A stretch of DNA of 64,000 nt from assembly GCA_958295805.1 (NCBI GenBank), contig OY282373.1:405001-469000 (forward strand), written 5' to 3'. The position numbers and the translations under genes were made by a program. Positions 51,920 to 61,563 of this stretch are shown here, piece after piece (position 1 is the stretch's first letter; the number at the start of each line of letters is the position of its first letter). The stretch comes from an uncultured Nitrospirales bacterium (GTDB lineage Bacteria > Nitrospirota > Nitrospiria > Nitrospirales > UBA8639). The notes under the pieces were generated by a model that had not been told where the DNA came from, searched no databases, and saw nothing but the letters and a program-made list of their open reading frames with translations.

Positions 51920-54900
51920 GTGCTGAAAATCGTCAGAGTCTTGTCAGTTAGGTTCGTGGTGACTGTGACGGTGGCAGTGGCTTTATCTGCTTGTGGCGGA
52001 GGCGGAGGAGGAATCCTGCCACCGAGCCCCCCCGGCCCCGCCGACCCCCCCGACGCCCCCGAACCTCCTGACACCCCCAATCCCCCCGGCTCCCCCAATC
52101 CCCCCGGCCCCGCCAATCCCCCCGGCCCCGCCGCCCTGCCCCCTCCAAATAGCGTGGTAGTGGCGCCCGTGATGAACAATCTGGTGGTCACGTGGGTGGC
52201 CGTGACCGGCGCGACTAGCTACAAGGTGCAGTGGAAGTCGGGTACGGAGGCTTGGAGCACGAGCCGGCAGCAAACCGTGCCCGGGATGAGCACGGCCTAC
52301 ACGATCCCCAGTCTGATGGCCAGCACGCAGTATACGGTTCGGGTGATCCCGATCGGGAGTTCCGGTGACGGGACGGCTTCGCGGGAGGTCATGCGTATGA
52401 TTTCCCCGAGCCCGCCGGCCCCGGTGGTACCGCAGGCACTGCCCCCGCCAAATATCGTGAAAGTGGCGTCCGGGCTGAACAGTGGGGTGGTCAATCTGGA
52501 GGTCACGTGGGCGGCCGTGAGCGGCGCGACCGGCTACAAGGTGCAGTGGAAGTCGGGTTCGGAGGCTTGGAGCACGAGCCGGGAGCAAATCGTGACCGGT
52601 ATGACCACCACGGCCTCCACGATTCCCAATCTGATGACCAGCACGCAGTATACGGTTCGGGTGATCCCAATCGGAAGTTCCGTTGACGGGACGGCTTCGC
52701 GGGAGGTCATGCATATGTATATGACGGATTCTCGCAGCAATGTTCGGACGCCCCGTTCCGGGGAAACCTTGGAGCCGACCAACCCGCGCATGAAGAGTTC
52801 CTGGGAGACCACGGAATACCGCGAATCTAGCGCGTTGCCGTTGATCAACGCCAGCACGGGCTATGCGGCGCGCACCACGGGCAATCCGGGCGGGGGCGGT
52901 ATCACCATCGCCATTCAGGATGACCAGATCGAATTCGCCCACCCCGCCCTTGACGGGACGACGGTCACCATTGGCCCCTGGCGCGCCGGCCGCGACGCCG
53001 ATCATGGAACACAGGTCGCCGGCGTTGCCGCCGGCCGGCGCGACGGCCAGCACATGCACGGGGTCGCCTACAACGCGAACATCGTGTGGATACGGGGAAT
53101 GGACGCCGGGGGATGGGGCCTGGAGGCCGCCCTTGCATCGGCGTCGGGTCTGACGGGGACGTTCAGCTATCCCGAGCACGGCGGCGGCGGGTTCACCTAC
53201 ACGGCCGACCCCGCCGCCAGCGCCCACATCGTGCTCCCCTCCTATGTTTACAGCAATGTAGACCCCCCGGCGCGGCGCGAGGCCATTTTAAGGGGCTTGC
53301 GGCTGGCGGCCGGACGGGGCCGGATCATCGTCTCCCCCGCGGGGAACTCCGAGGGCACGGTGCCTGTCTACCCGGGCAGGCTGTTCGCGGAGGAGGGGGT
53401 TGCCGGGTTCGGCATTGTGGCCACGGGCCTGAACGAGGACGGCACAGGCTTTGCGGCTTTTGCCAACCAGTGCGGACCGGTCAAGCAGTATTGCCTGATG
53501 GCGCCGGCAGAGAGCGTCTATACGTCCATCGGCCTATATATCAACAGGATCCTCCCCTCCCTCCCCCCATATGCAGCCGCTACCGGCACGTCTTTTTCCG
53601 CCCCTGCTACGGGCGGCGCGGCGGCGGTGCTGTGGGCGGCGTTCCCCAACAAAACCGCGAGCCAGATCGTTGACCGGCTGCTGACGACGGCGCGGCAGAT
53701 CGACGCAGCGAACTGCAACTATGACTCGACCGGCGTGTCCGCCAAATGCGGCCACGGCGCCCTCGATCTCGGCGCGGCGATGAACCCGGTCGGCTTCACG
53801 AGCATGGCGCTGCCCGGCGCGGGCTTGGTCCCGGTGCATCACAGTTACGTCAACCTGCCGCCGGGCTTCCGCGCGCCGACGAACGCGGGCCTGGCCAACG
53901 CGATCGTGTACGACGAACAGATGTTTCCGTTCTTGCACGATCTGAACGGCGCCTTCCGGGTCTATCAGGCGCCGCTTGCGGATAGCGCGATGCGCGGATT
54001 CCTGTCGTCGTTCGGCGATGCGGTGTGGGCTGTGCCGCTGGGGCAAAAGGCGGCGGTCGAGTTTGCGCCGGACACCGCGGCGTTTTTTCGGGCTCGGACG
54101 GCTCGGGATGCGGGCGTGGTGCGGAACTATCGGCTGTACGTTCGGCCGCTGCCGGACGTGCGGCTTGCTCTCGGCCAGGGATTCGGGTCGGTCGGGGGGG
54201 CGTCGAACCATTTCATCACGAAGCGGACGAGCCGGGCTCTCTTTCAGGACGGGCTGACGGTCAGTCCGTTTATGGCGTTCACCGGGCGGGGGCCGAGTCT
54301 GAGCATGGACTGGCAGATGGATGACGAGACGGTGGTGGACTTTGTCGGGAAGGACGGGACGGACTATTTCGGCGTGACGAGTGCCCGGCTGGCCTCGGTG
54401 GGGCTGACGCGGCGGCTGGGGCAGGGGTGGACCGTGGGGATGCGCTACGGGGGGCTTTGGGAGAGCGGCTCGGTTCTGGGCATCCGGGGGCAAGGCGCGT
54501 TCCGGGGCTTTTCGGAGGCAGGGACGGAGTTTTTCGACATCAGTGTTGAAAGCCGGCTGTGGGAGCGTCTGAGCGTGTTTGGGAGCCTGAGTCGCGGGCG
54601 GACTCGGGGAGGATCGGGCGGGGCTGGCTCGCTGGTCTCCGGCTGGAGCGGGGTGCGGACGGGGTCGGTCATGGTGGGCGTCGAACTGGGGGGGCTCTGG
54701 TTCGGGTCGGATCGCCTGATTCTGACGGCGGCGACGCCGTTTCGGGCGCGCGGGGCGACGGTCTACGTGAACGTGCCGAGTCGGGAGATTGCCGATGGGG
54801 TGGTGGAATACACGCGCCATGCCGTGGATGTGACGCCCCAGGGACGGGAACGCCGGGTGCAGGTGGTGTACGAGGTGAGCAGCGGGCGGGCCGCGTCGGT

Positions 54901-55120
54901 TACCGTGGGCGGATACCTGCGCAGCAACCCCGAGCACGACGCTGCGGCCGAATCGGAATTCGGCGTAGCCTCACTCACCTCTCTGCCCCCGAGGCGGGCT
55001 GCCCAGGGAATGCCCGCGGTCATGGCCAGACAATTCGGCCCGGCGAGCGTCTACCCGATCGAGGTACTTCGTCAGCGGCTCCTGCATGTGATCGACCACG
55101 TGGTCCATATTCCTCACTGA
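51920..55120 (+). CDS. Subtilase (S8) autotransporter with two fibronectin-III domains
   Basis: 1,066 residues from GTG 51920. A lipoprotein-like signal (VTVTVAVALSAC) precedes a poly-Gly then Pro-rich stalk (about 25-75), two near-identical FnIII domains (ATSYKVQWKSGTEAWSTS and ATGYKVQWKSGSEAWSTS), and a subtilisin domain. The triad is Asp in ITIAIQDDQIEFAHPAL, His in DADHGTQVAGVAAG and Ser in GTSFSAPATGG, with Asn in SPAGNSEG. A beta-barrel (about 690-1020) should insert in the outer membrane. Its C-terminus is odd: after SEFGVASLT the frame runs into the right flanking repeat (MARQFGPASVY...HIPH), so the last barrel strand and aromatic end residue seem lost. Very GC-rich compared with neighbours, which suggests transfer. 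Confidence 0.85.
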   Translation: MLKIVRVLSVRFVVTVTVAVALSACGGGGGGILPPSPPGPADPPDAPEPPDTPNPPGSPNPPGPANPPGPAALPPPNSVVVAPVMNNLVVTWVAVTGATSYKVQWKSGTEAWSTSRQQTVPGMSTAYTIPSLMASTQYTVRVIPIGSSGDGTASREVMRMISPSPPAPVVPQALPPPNIVKVASGLNSGVVNLEVTWAAVSGATGYKVQWKSGSEAWSTSREQIVTGMTTTASTIPNLMTSTQYTVRVIPIGSSVDGTASREVMHMYMTDSRSNVRTPRSGETLEPTNPRMKSSWETTEYRESSALPLINASTGYAARTTGNPGGGGITIAIQDDQIEFAHPALDGTTVTIGPWRAGRDADHGTQVAGVAAGRRDGQHMHGVAYNANIVWIRGMDAGGWGLEAALASASGLTGTFSYPEHGGGGFTYTADPAASAHIVLPSYVYSNVDPPARREAILRGLRLAAGRGRIIVSPAGNSEGTVPVYPGRLFAEEGVAGFGIVATGLNEDGTGFAAFANQCGPVKQYCLMAPAESVYTSIGLYINRILPSLPPYAAATGTSFSAPATGGAAAVLWAAFPNKTASQIVDRLLTTARQIDAANCNYDSTGVSAKCGHGALDLGAAMNPVGFTSMALPGAGLVPVHHSYVNLPPGFRAPTNAGLANAIVYDEQMFPFLHDLNGAFRVYQAPLADSAMRGFLSSFGDAVWAVPLGQKAAVEFAPDTAAFFRARTARDAGVVRNYRLYVRPLPDVRLALGQGFGSVGGASNHFITKRTSRALFQDGLTVSPFMAFTGRGPSLSMDWQMDDETVVDFVGKDGTDYFGVTSARLASVGLTRRLGQGWTVGMRYGGLWESGSVLGIRGQGAFRGFSEAGTEFFDISVESRLWERLSVFGSLSRGRTRGGSGGAGSLVSGWSGVRTGSVMVGVELGGLWFGSDRLILTAATPFRARGATVYVNVPSREIADGVVEYTRHAVDVTPQGRERRVQVVYEVSSGRAASVTVGGYLRSNPEHDAAAESEFGVASLTSLPPRRAAQGMPAVMARQFGPASVYPIEVLRQRLLHVIDHVVHIPH
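52150..52730 (+). repeat. Duplicated FnIII-coding segment
   Basis: Two copies about 300 bp apart, sharing for example AAGGTGCAGTGGAAGTCGGG (52227 and 52539) and ACGGTTCGGGTGATCCC. The high DNA identity points to a recent internal duplication. Confidence 0.8.
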
Positions 55121-55237
55121 TGCGGTCATCCGGTTGTTCTCCTGAATCCAAACGTGCTTTGGAGAGGGCGAAAAAGAGGGGTGGACTGAACCGATGTGTC
55201 ATTCAAGGTTAACGTAGACTACGTGAAACTTTGCAAA
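55022..55237. repeat. Direct repeat flanking the autotransporter region, right copy
   Basis: Starts ATGGCCAGACAATTCGGCCC. Same orientation as 51067-51284; its first ~100 bases form the 3' end of the autotransporter frame. Confidence 0.85.
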
Positions 55238-55423
55238 CGAGAAAATCGAGACCGGCGGGCAAGTGTGGCCGTCGTGTCGCTGTTTATTGTCAGACAATGT
55301 TCAAGGGCTTATACTTCAGAACCGAAAAACTGGAATCTGCTGTAGAACAAGATTATCGACTGTGAGAGCGACTCTCCACGAGACCAAAAGCGCCTCTGAA
55401 GCTACATTGAGGAAGTCATCGGC

Positions 55424-56413
55424 ATGAGAATAGGTACGGTCTCTGATTACGCTTGTTACGTGCCTCGTGCGGTCGCCGGTCTGAAAAACCCGCAAACTGA
55501 CGTTCCTCGCATTGCAAAAGACAAACGGCTCTTCAAGCAAATAGAAACGGCAGTCCAGCAAATCCCGACGACACACCGAGTCGTCCAGGGAGATGCACGC
55601 GACCTGACGTTTCTCGAAGATGAATCAATTCATGTAGTCGTAACGTCCCCGCCGTACTGGACCTTGAAAAAGTACAAAAATCACATTGACCAGCTTGGGA
55701 GCATCGAAAACTATGAAACATTTCTTCGTGAACTCGACAAAGTCTGGGCGCACTGTCATCGCGTTCTGGTCCCGGGAGGACGATTGATTTGTGTGGTCGG
55801 CGACGTCTGCTTATCACGAAGGAAGAACGACGGGAGACACACGGTCGTTCCACTTCACGCCTCTATTCAAGACCACTGTCGAGAAATTGGTTATGACAAT
55901 CTGGCACCGATTATCTGGCACAAGATTGCTAACGCCGCGTTTGAGGCCTCCGGCAATGGTGCGGGTTTCTTGGGGAAACCGTATGAACCCAATGCCGTGA
56001 TAAAGAACGACATCGAGTTCGTCCTGATGCAACGCAAACCGGGTGGATACCGGAAACCTGCACTGGCCACGCGAGTGCTGTCCGTCATATCGGATGAAAA
56101 CCATAAACAATGGTTTCAGCCAATCTGGTCCGGTATCACCGGCGCATCAACCCGACTGCACCCCGCACCGTACCCCGAAGAACTCGTCGAACGTCTGGTT
56201 CGGATGTTTTCCTTCGTAGGGGACACGGTGTTGGATCCCTTCATGGGAACGGGCACGACCACGGTTGCCGCGGCAAAATGGGGACGAAACTCCATTGGCG
56301 TAGAAATTGATCCGCAGTATTGCGAAATCGCGGAAAAACGGATTCGCCACGCAACGGGTTCGTTGTTCTCTTCCGCCGAACTTCATCCCGCAAGTTGCGG
56401 CGCCATACTCTGA
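55424..56413 (+). CDS. DNA methyltransferase (amino-methylating, TSPPY type)
   Basis: 329 residues. Catalytic motif IV TSPPYW appears early (VVVTSPPYWTLKKY) and the AdoMet-binding motif I late (DPFMGTGTT), the beta order of motifs. HRVLVPGGRLICVVGDV lies between. TSPPY enzymes methylate the exocyclic amine of adenine (N6) or cytosine (N4); the target specificity cannot be read. A second methyltransferase follows 45 bases downstream, and a decayed gene converges from the other side, suggesting a former restriction-modification locus. Confidence 0.9.
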   Translation: MRIGTVSDYACYVPRAVAGLKNPQTDVPRIAKDKRLFKQIETAVQQIPTTHRVVQGDARDLTFLEDESIHVVVTSPPYWTLKKYKNHIDQLGSIENYETFLRELDKVWAHCHRVLVPGGRLICVVGDVCLSRRKNDGRHTVVPLHASIQDHCREIGYDNLAPIIWHKIANAAFEASGNGAGFLGKPYEPNAVIKNDIEFVLMQRKPGGYRKPALATRVLSVISDENHKQWFQPIWSGITGASTRLHPAPYPEELVERLVRMFSFVGDTVLDPFMGTGTTTVAAAKWGRNSIGVEIDPQYCEIAEKRIRHATGSLFSSAELHPASCGAIL

Positions 56414-56497
56414 CAAATTTCCAAAATCGAAGAATTATCCTTCCTTCCGCTGGCAAGTGTGTTGACAGAAGACGTCTGGACGTCCAGACTACCGCCC

Positions 56498-57679
56498 ATG
56501 GATCAGAAAAGTTTGCGGAATTCTCCAGGACACGTGCGAGACGCCATCCTGCAAGTGTTGACCCTCACGTCCCAACCACTATCCGTCAAAGAAATCGAAA
56601 GCCGGGTACAAAAAATAGGCGGCCCTACGCCGGCCTCGTCTATACGGTCGTACTTAAGACTGAATACGCCGGATATGTTTGTCCGGGATGGGCGTGGCGT
56701 CTATGGCCTTCGGATGCGCAGTTCCGGAAGCATCCAACGGGAGTTCGCTCACGATCAACAATGGAACGCCCCGTTTCATTACGGCAAATCCACGATGGTC
56801 CATGCCGACTGCTTCGATTGGATAGAGAGCCAGGAACCGAACAGTTTCCACGCCGTGGTAACCGATCCACCGTATGGCCTGCATGAATATACGCCTGAGC
56901 AGCAGAAAAAGTTGCGCAACGGAAAGGGCGGCGTCTGGCGGATACCGCCCTCTTTCGACGGAAACCAGCGATCTCCTCTTCCCCGATTTACCACGCTCAC
57001 GCCGGAACAATTAGAACAGTTGGGTTCATTTTTCCTCATCTGGGGAAAAACGTTGCTTCCCAAACTCGTTCCCGGAGCCCACGTCGTCGTTGCCTCCCAT
57101 CCCCTTGTTTCTTACATCGTTTCAACCGCGTTAGCCGGCGCCGGCTTGGAAAGAAGGGGAGAGATCGTGCGTTTGACCATGACCATGCGAGGCGGCGACC
57201 GCCCCAAGGCCGCACAGGAAGAATTCGGCACAATCAGCGTCATGCCGCGTTCGATGTGGGAACCGTGGATTGTCTGCCGAAAACCTCTTGAGGGTCGCGT
57301 GCAGGATAATCTGAGGAAATGGAAAACAGGGGGCTTTCGTCGCCCCATGCCGGACAAGCCTTTCGGCGACGTCATGGCATCAGGGCCTACAAGAAAAAGC
57401 GAAAAGGCACTCGCCCCCCATCCGAGCTTAAAACCACAAGGTTTTATGAGACAGATTGTCCATGCCTCCTTGCCTTTGGGTGAAGGCGTGCTCCTTGATC
57501 CATTTGCCGGTTCCGGTTCTACAGTAGCAGCGGCAGAAGCGATCGGGTATACAAGCATCGGCATAGAAAAAGATCCCGAGTTCTTTTCGCTGGCGAGTGG
57601 CGCGATACCGAACCTTGCAAACCTCAAAACGAACGGGAGTTCTAAAGCCTGTCTATCCAGCTATCCCGAAGTTTCTTGA
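56498..57679 (+). CDS. DNA methyltransferase (TDPPYG type) with N-terminal winged helix
   Basis: 393 residues from ATG 56498 (an upstream GTG at 56459 would add 13). The N-terminal 75 residues form a HARE/winged-helix-like domain (VRDAILQVLTLTSQPLSVKEIESRV, FVRDGRGVYGL). The catalytic TDPPYGLHEY and later DPFAGSGSTVAAAEAIG give motifs IV and I in beta order; HPSLKPQGFMRQIV matches motif X. Probably N6-adenine. The C-terminal tail (KTNGSSKACLSSYPEVS) looks unconserved. Pairs with the preceding methyltransferase, as in systems that modify two half-sites. Confidence 0.88.
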   Translation: MDQKSLRNSPGHVRDAILQVLTLTSQPLSVKEIESRVQKIGGPTPASSIRSYLRLNTPDMFVRDGRGVYGLRMRSSGSIQREFAHDQQWNAPFHYGKSTMVHADCFDWIESQEPNSFHAVVTDPPYGLHEYTPEQQKKLRNGKGGVWRIPPSFDGNQRSPLPRFTTLTPEQLEQLGSFFLIWGKTLLPKLVPGAHVVVASHPLVSYIVSTALAGAGLERRGEIVRLTMTMRGGDRPKAAQEEFGTISVMPRSMWEPWIVCRKPLEGRVQDNLRKWKTGGFRRPMPDKPFGDVMASGPTRKSEKALAPHPSLKPQGFMRQIVHASLPLGEGVLLDPFAGSGSTVAAAEAIGYTSIGIEKDPEFFSLASGAIPNLANLKTNGSSKACLSSYPEVS

Positions 57680-58086
57680 TCCCGTCTTTGTGCAGCGTCG
57701 CGGTCCATGTGCCCAATTCTCCTCTGGGATTTTTCCTGAAGTCATCTCTGGTGTTTTTCAGCCGTTCAATGATTACGGGCAAGGCGAGCCGAGGCACGAC
57801 GATAGTCATCGCATTTCGCGTGCTTACACGCAGCACGGATCGAGTCAACCAGTTTGTGCCGGTCGAAGTGTTCTCGCTGTGCCTTGCGTTTGACGACTTC
57901 CCACGTGGCTTCCGCCGGCAACAGGTCCAATAGCGTATTCACGGCCTTCAACGGCCTCGTATGACGTTGCTCCTGGTCCGAGCAATTCCAATTCGGCGGG
58001 ATCGATGAAGTCGAAGTGCGTACCGTGCTTCTTCTTGACTTCGTTACGCTGTCTCGCCACTGCCGCCGCGCTCGGGATTCCCGCAC
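57642..58086 (-). pseudogene. Frameshifted remnant converging on the methyltransferases
   Basis: Three minus-strand frames give consecutive protein-like pieces. One reads RNEVKKKHGTHFDFIDPAEL and YEAVEGREYA (about 57960-58090), the next LLPAEATWEVVKRKAQREHF and VDSIRAACKHAK (about 57790-57950), and the last VIIERLKNTRDDFRKNPRGE to SWIDRL (57642-57800). Two frameshifts separate them. Position beside two methyltransferases suggests a former restriction endonuclease, but no catalytic motif is certain. Confidence 0.4.
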
Positions 58087-58299
58087 TGACCGCCGACCGC
58101 GCTTGGCGGGAACTCCAAATCCCCGGAGTCGAGGTCCGCTGTATCCGCCGACCGTCGCCGACCCGCCGCAACAGACCCGTCAATCCCGCACACCTCCGGC
58201 AGCAGCGCGCACGGTTCCGGACCGCGTCCGGGATGGCCGTGCCCGCAGGCCACGCCGCGGCGCCTTCCCTCCGATCTCTTATCGCGCCGGTCCCGGTGG

Positions 58300-60912
58300 T
58301 CACGGTACGGAAATCTCTTCCATCCAGAGCTTGCTGGCTCCCTCGAACTGGCCGGTCCTGATTTGGGAGATGGCGTACTCCGGGAGGACAACTTTCGCCA
58401 GGCATGTCCCGTCGAATCTATCGCCGTGCTGGTCGAAATCGAAGTCCAGGTTGTCGAAGCCGTATTGCTTGCGCTCTTCAGGCAGGCCGTCCTCGTCAGC
58501 GGGAATCAGGTGCAGAAAGAACTTCGCCTCCGTGTCGGCGCGGGCGCACGGCTCCTTGACGAAGATCAGACTTCCCTCGCCGAGATAGATGTCGAAGACG
58601 CCGCGGGCTGCCGGCTCGCCGGCAGCCGCAAGCCACCGCCCTTTCTCCTCGAACCAGTGCTCGGCTTCCCAAAGGGGGTTCCCGTCGCGGTCAACCTGTC
58701 CGGTTCGGATGCCGACAATGTCCTTGTCGGGAAGCTGGCGCTCGGCGATGCAGGTGCCGTTGCCCTGCCAGGAAGAGTCGCTCCAGGCGAAATCCAGCGT
58801 ATCGCGTTCGGGCGTCCCGCTCTCGGAATCCAGCGAATAGACGGCCAACAGGAACCGCGCGATTTGTTCGTCTTCCCATCGGCAGCTCCGGTTCTCATAG
58901 ACCAGCCTGTTTTCGAGAAGATAAACATCGTACCTCGAACGAATGATGCGGTCCGCTTCGGAAGGGGTCGCCCGTACGGGTTCGGACGGTTTGGTAGTCG
59001 CTTTCCCTCGGTTGCCGAGCGGGTCTTCGTAGTACACCGAAGCACGCAGGCGATGCCCGACATCGGCAGCCGTGGGGGTATACATGCGGATGTTTGGCCG
59101 TTGAATGGGGAGGCTCGTCCAGCCATCGGCATCGTCGCCTTTCTCCCACCGCCACGGCTCCCCGGGCAGCCGCCGGCCGTGGGACTTGTTGAGAAAGGCT
59201 CTGAACGGCTTGCCCTCTACCGGAGCATCGGAGCTGTGGAACATGGCGGGCGGGAGCTCATCCAGCTCACGCAGGCGATACAGATACAGCGTGCCGTCCG
59301 CCAGCTCCGCCACCAGCTTCAGCAAGGGCTCCCGAGACAAAGCGTTTCGGAGTTCGTCGTCCTGCTGCCGAGAGCATTCCCTCCATCTGTCCCCTTCGCT
59401 GAAATAGAGGACATGCACCTCTTCGGTGCCAAGTGCACTCCACAGTGCAGACTGCAGACGGTCCGGGTCACACGGTAGTCTGTAATAGCGCGTCGGACCG
59501 TCGGTGTGCGAGCTCGTGGCGACCGTGGCGAACAAGGCATTGCTCAGGATCGCGCCGGTCAGAGCCGTCTCCCGTAGGTACTGCAGGCTCTCCGAATTCA
59601 TCAATTGTGGTGCGGCAAATCCCTGTCGCACACCGGCAGCCCAGAGCCGTATCTCGCGGTCTTGCACCACAACCAACGAGCCCGCCTGCAGGGAAAGCGC
59701 CAACATCAGGGCGGCCCCCAATCGTCTCGCCCCCTGGCCGCCTTCACTCCCCTCCGGCGCGGAACGATCCCCCGCCGGCACCCGCTTCCGCGCATACCGC
59801 AGGGCGCCGTCCATCAGCAGCAATGCCGTGAGCAGGAGCGGAACATACACCGGAGTGAGGTATCTCCCCTGCAATCCTCTATCGACGGCTCCCAGCATCA
59901 TCGCGGCAACGAGCAGCGTCAGGTACGCGAGCGCAAAACCGCCGAACACGCGCAACGGACCCCAGGCAACCTCCGAAGCAACTGCAGCGTCCCTTTTCCA
60001 GTCCGAGCGGTAGCTGAACGCATGACAGGCGGCCACCACGAGCGCCAACAGGACCGGGACGGTCAACCCGACGAGCCACCAGCCCCCGACGACGATGCGC
60101 AAAGCCTCGTCCACGATGAAGGGAAATGAGTGGAAAACCAGCTCTCTTCCGCCGGTCATGGTTCCGCTAATCAGAACGTTCCGCAGCATCCACAGACCCA
60201 CCGGCGCCGCGGCAATCAGCGTATAGAGGGCGATGCGCTTCATCTTCTCCCGCGGCGCAGCCCGCGCCGCAAGCAGCAGCGGGACCACTGCCAGGATCAC
60301 GGAAGCGCCCTGGTAGCGGGTCAGGCAGGCCAGCGCGCTGAACGCCGCCGCCCGGATCAGGGAGGCGCGTCCGCCGCCGTGCAGGTGGGCGTCGATCTGC
60401 GTCAGCGCGAGTGTGACGAACAGAATGAAAGCCGACTCGCCCATGGCATGGGACGCCTCTTCGGCGAGCGGAAGGGCAAGCGCGATCGAGAAGCAGCCCC
60501 ACAGCCACAGGAACCGGGTGTGCAGATGGCGCCGCAACCACGAACCCGCGACCAGGACGGTCAGCCCGAAGAGGACGGCGTTGAGCGGTCCGGCGACGGC
60601 GTACGGGTCGAACCCGAACAATCCCCCGCCGGCGAGCATCGCCGGATACAGCGGCGGCCAGTACACCAAAGGGTCACCACCCAAGCCGACAAGACCATTA
60701 CCGGCCAGGAGATTGCGGGCCGCCACGATATAGGAGACGGCATCCCCCCCCATCCCGGTTCCGTAGCTGGCCAGCCGCAGGAGCACGAGGCCCGCGCCCA
60801 GCGCGGCGGCCGCGGCGAGGAGCGCCCTGTCCAAAGTCTTCTTCATGCGCATGGAGAACAAGTCGTCTTCGCTTCCCGGAAGGCCCCCAGCGGACACGGA
60901 GTCGGACGCCAC
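58300..60912 (-). CDS. GT39-like membrane protein with duplicated C-terminal periplasmic domain
   Basis: 870 residues. The first ~400 have 9-11 membrane helices and the early periplasmic signature GDAVSYIVAARNLLAGNGL followed by YWPPLYPAML, typical of GT39/ArnT-like polyprenyl-phosphate-dependent glycosyltransferases. A soluble part follows, with an Ig-like segment (RMYTPTAADVGHRLRASVYY). The C-terminus is two copies of a ~100-residue domain: SRYDVYLLENRLVYENRSC...DFAWSDSS...GIRTGQ and FDIYLGEGSLIFVKEPC...LDFDFDQHG...QIRTGQ. Each has a conserved Cys pair. That C-terminal fusion is not usual for the family. Start may instead be 60852 or 60846. Confidence 0.65.
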   Translation of the reverse strand: MASDSVSAGGLPGSEDDLFSMRMKKTLDRALLAAAAALGAGLVLLRLASYGTGMGGDAVSYIVAARNLLAGNGLVGLGGDPLVYWPPLYPAMLAGGGLFGFDPYAVAGPLNAVLFGLTVLVAGSWLRRHLHTRFLWLWGCFSIALALPLAEEASHAMGESAFILFVTLALTQIDAHLHGGGRASLIRAAAFSALACLTRYQGASVILAVVPLLLAARAAPREKMKRIALYTLIAAAPVGLWMLRNVLISGTMTGGRELVFHSFPFIVDEALRIVVGGWWLVGLTVPVLLALVVAACHAFSYRSDWKRDAAVASEVAWGPLRVFGGFALAYLTLLVAAMMLGAVDRGLQGRYLTPVYVPLLLTALLLMDGALRYARKRVPAGDRSAPEGSEGGQGARRLGAALMLALSLQAGSLVVVQDREIRLWAAGVRQGFAAPQLMNSESLQYLRETALTGAILSNALFATVATSSHTDGPTRYYRLPCDPDRLQSALWSALGTEEVHVLYFSEGDRWRECSRQQDDELRNALSREPLLKLVAELADGTLYLYRLRELDELPPAMFHSSDAPVEGKPFRAFLNKSHGRRLPGEPWRWEKGDDADGWTSLPIQRPNIRMYTPTAADVGHRLRASVYYEDPLGNRGKATTKPSEPVRATPSEADRIIRSRYDVYLLENRLVYENRSCRWEDEQIARFLLAVYSLDSESGTPERDTLDFAWSDSSWQGNGTCIAERQLPDKDIVGIRTGQVDRDGNPLWEAEHWFEEKGRWLAAAGEPAARGVFDIYLGEGSLIFVKEPCARADTEAKFFLHLIPADEDGLPEERKQYGFDNLDFDFDQHGDRFDGTCLAKVVLPEYAISQIRTGQFEGASKLWMEEISVP

Positions 60913-61563
60913 CGTCTGGCCGGTTCCGGGGCGTTGTCGTCCGGTCTGCGATGGCCACCGATCACGGCGCGATTATCCCCTTCCAGGGAAAGTGGCGCGG
61001 GAGTGCGGCGGGTGACGGCGGCCTTCTTCCCCGGTCCGGTGGCCGCCGTCGCCGTAGCACTTGCTCGTGATCCGGGTGTGGAAGTCCTCGGCGCGGACCC
61101 GGCGGGTAGAGCGGGGGACCCTGGTTCGGAAGGACTTCAAGGATTTCGTCCTCCCGGAGACATAGACCGTCCTCGGGAAAACGATAGTCCGCATTAGCGC
61201 CATCCCGGTCATCCTGCCCCTGCTCTTCAACCCTGTCCCGCCCGGGGAACCAGGTTCATCCTGCCTCCCGCCCGCCCGACGGCGCGGATTGCCGAGCATC
61301 CTCACGCGGATTATATCCATACGAGAGGCGATTGTCACGGTCAAACGGGCGCGGCAGGGCGCCAGATATACTTCCGTGAAGGTCATTGGTGCTCTGCCGA
61401 TGGCCGGTTCGGAAGCAGCATCGACTGTATAGACAAAGACGCACATCCACTGTTCTCTTGCTCCATGGGTATCAACGGCACCGCCCCCCAACACCGCCGC
61501 GCGGCCGACGCCCACCGCTCTTCTTTGCTCTCACTGTCTCGCTGAACGTAAAAGCAGCGGCTT
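60913..61563. other. Intergenic region without a supported gene
   Basis: About 650 bases. Several short frames exist on both strands, but none has recognisable protein features, and GC-rich composition explains their openness. No repeat or RNA gene seen. Confidence 0.5.

Noticed and set aside
53534-54937. Minus-strand frame of 467 codons, Arg/Pro/His-rich
   Set aside because: Antisense to the autotransporter; openness is explained by very high GC content.
60130-61197. Plus-strand frame of 355 codons, Gln/Arg/Gly-rich
   Set aside because: Antisense to the membrane glycosyltransferase-like gene; no domain pattern.
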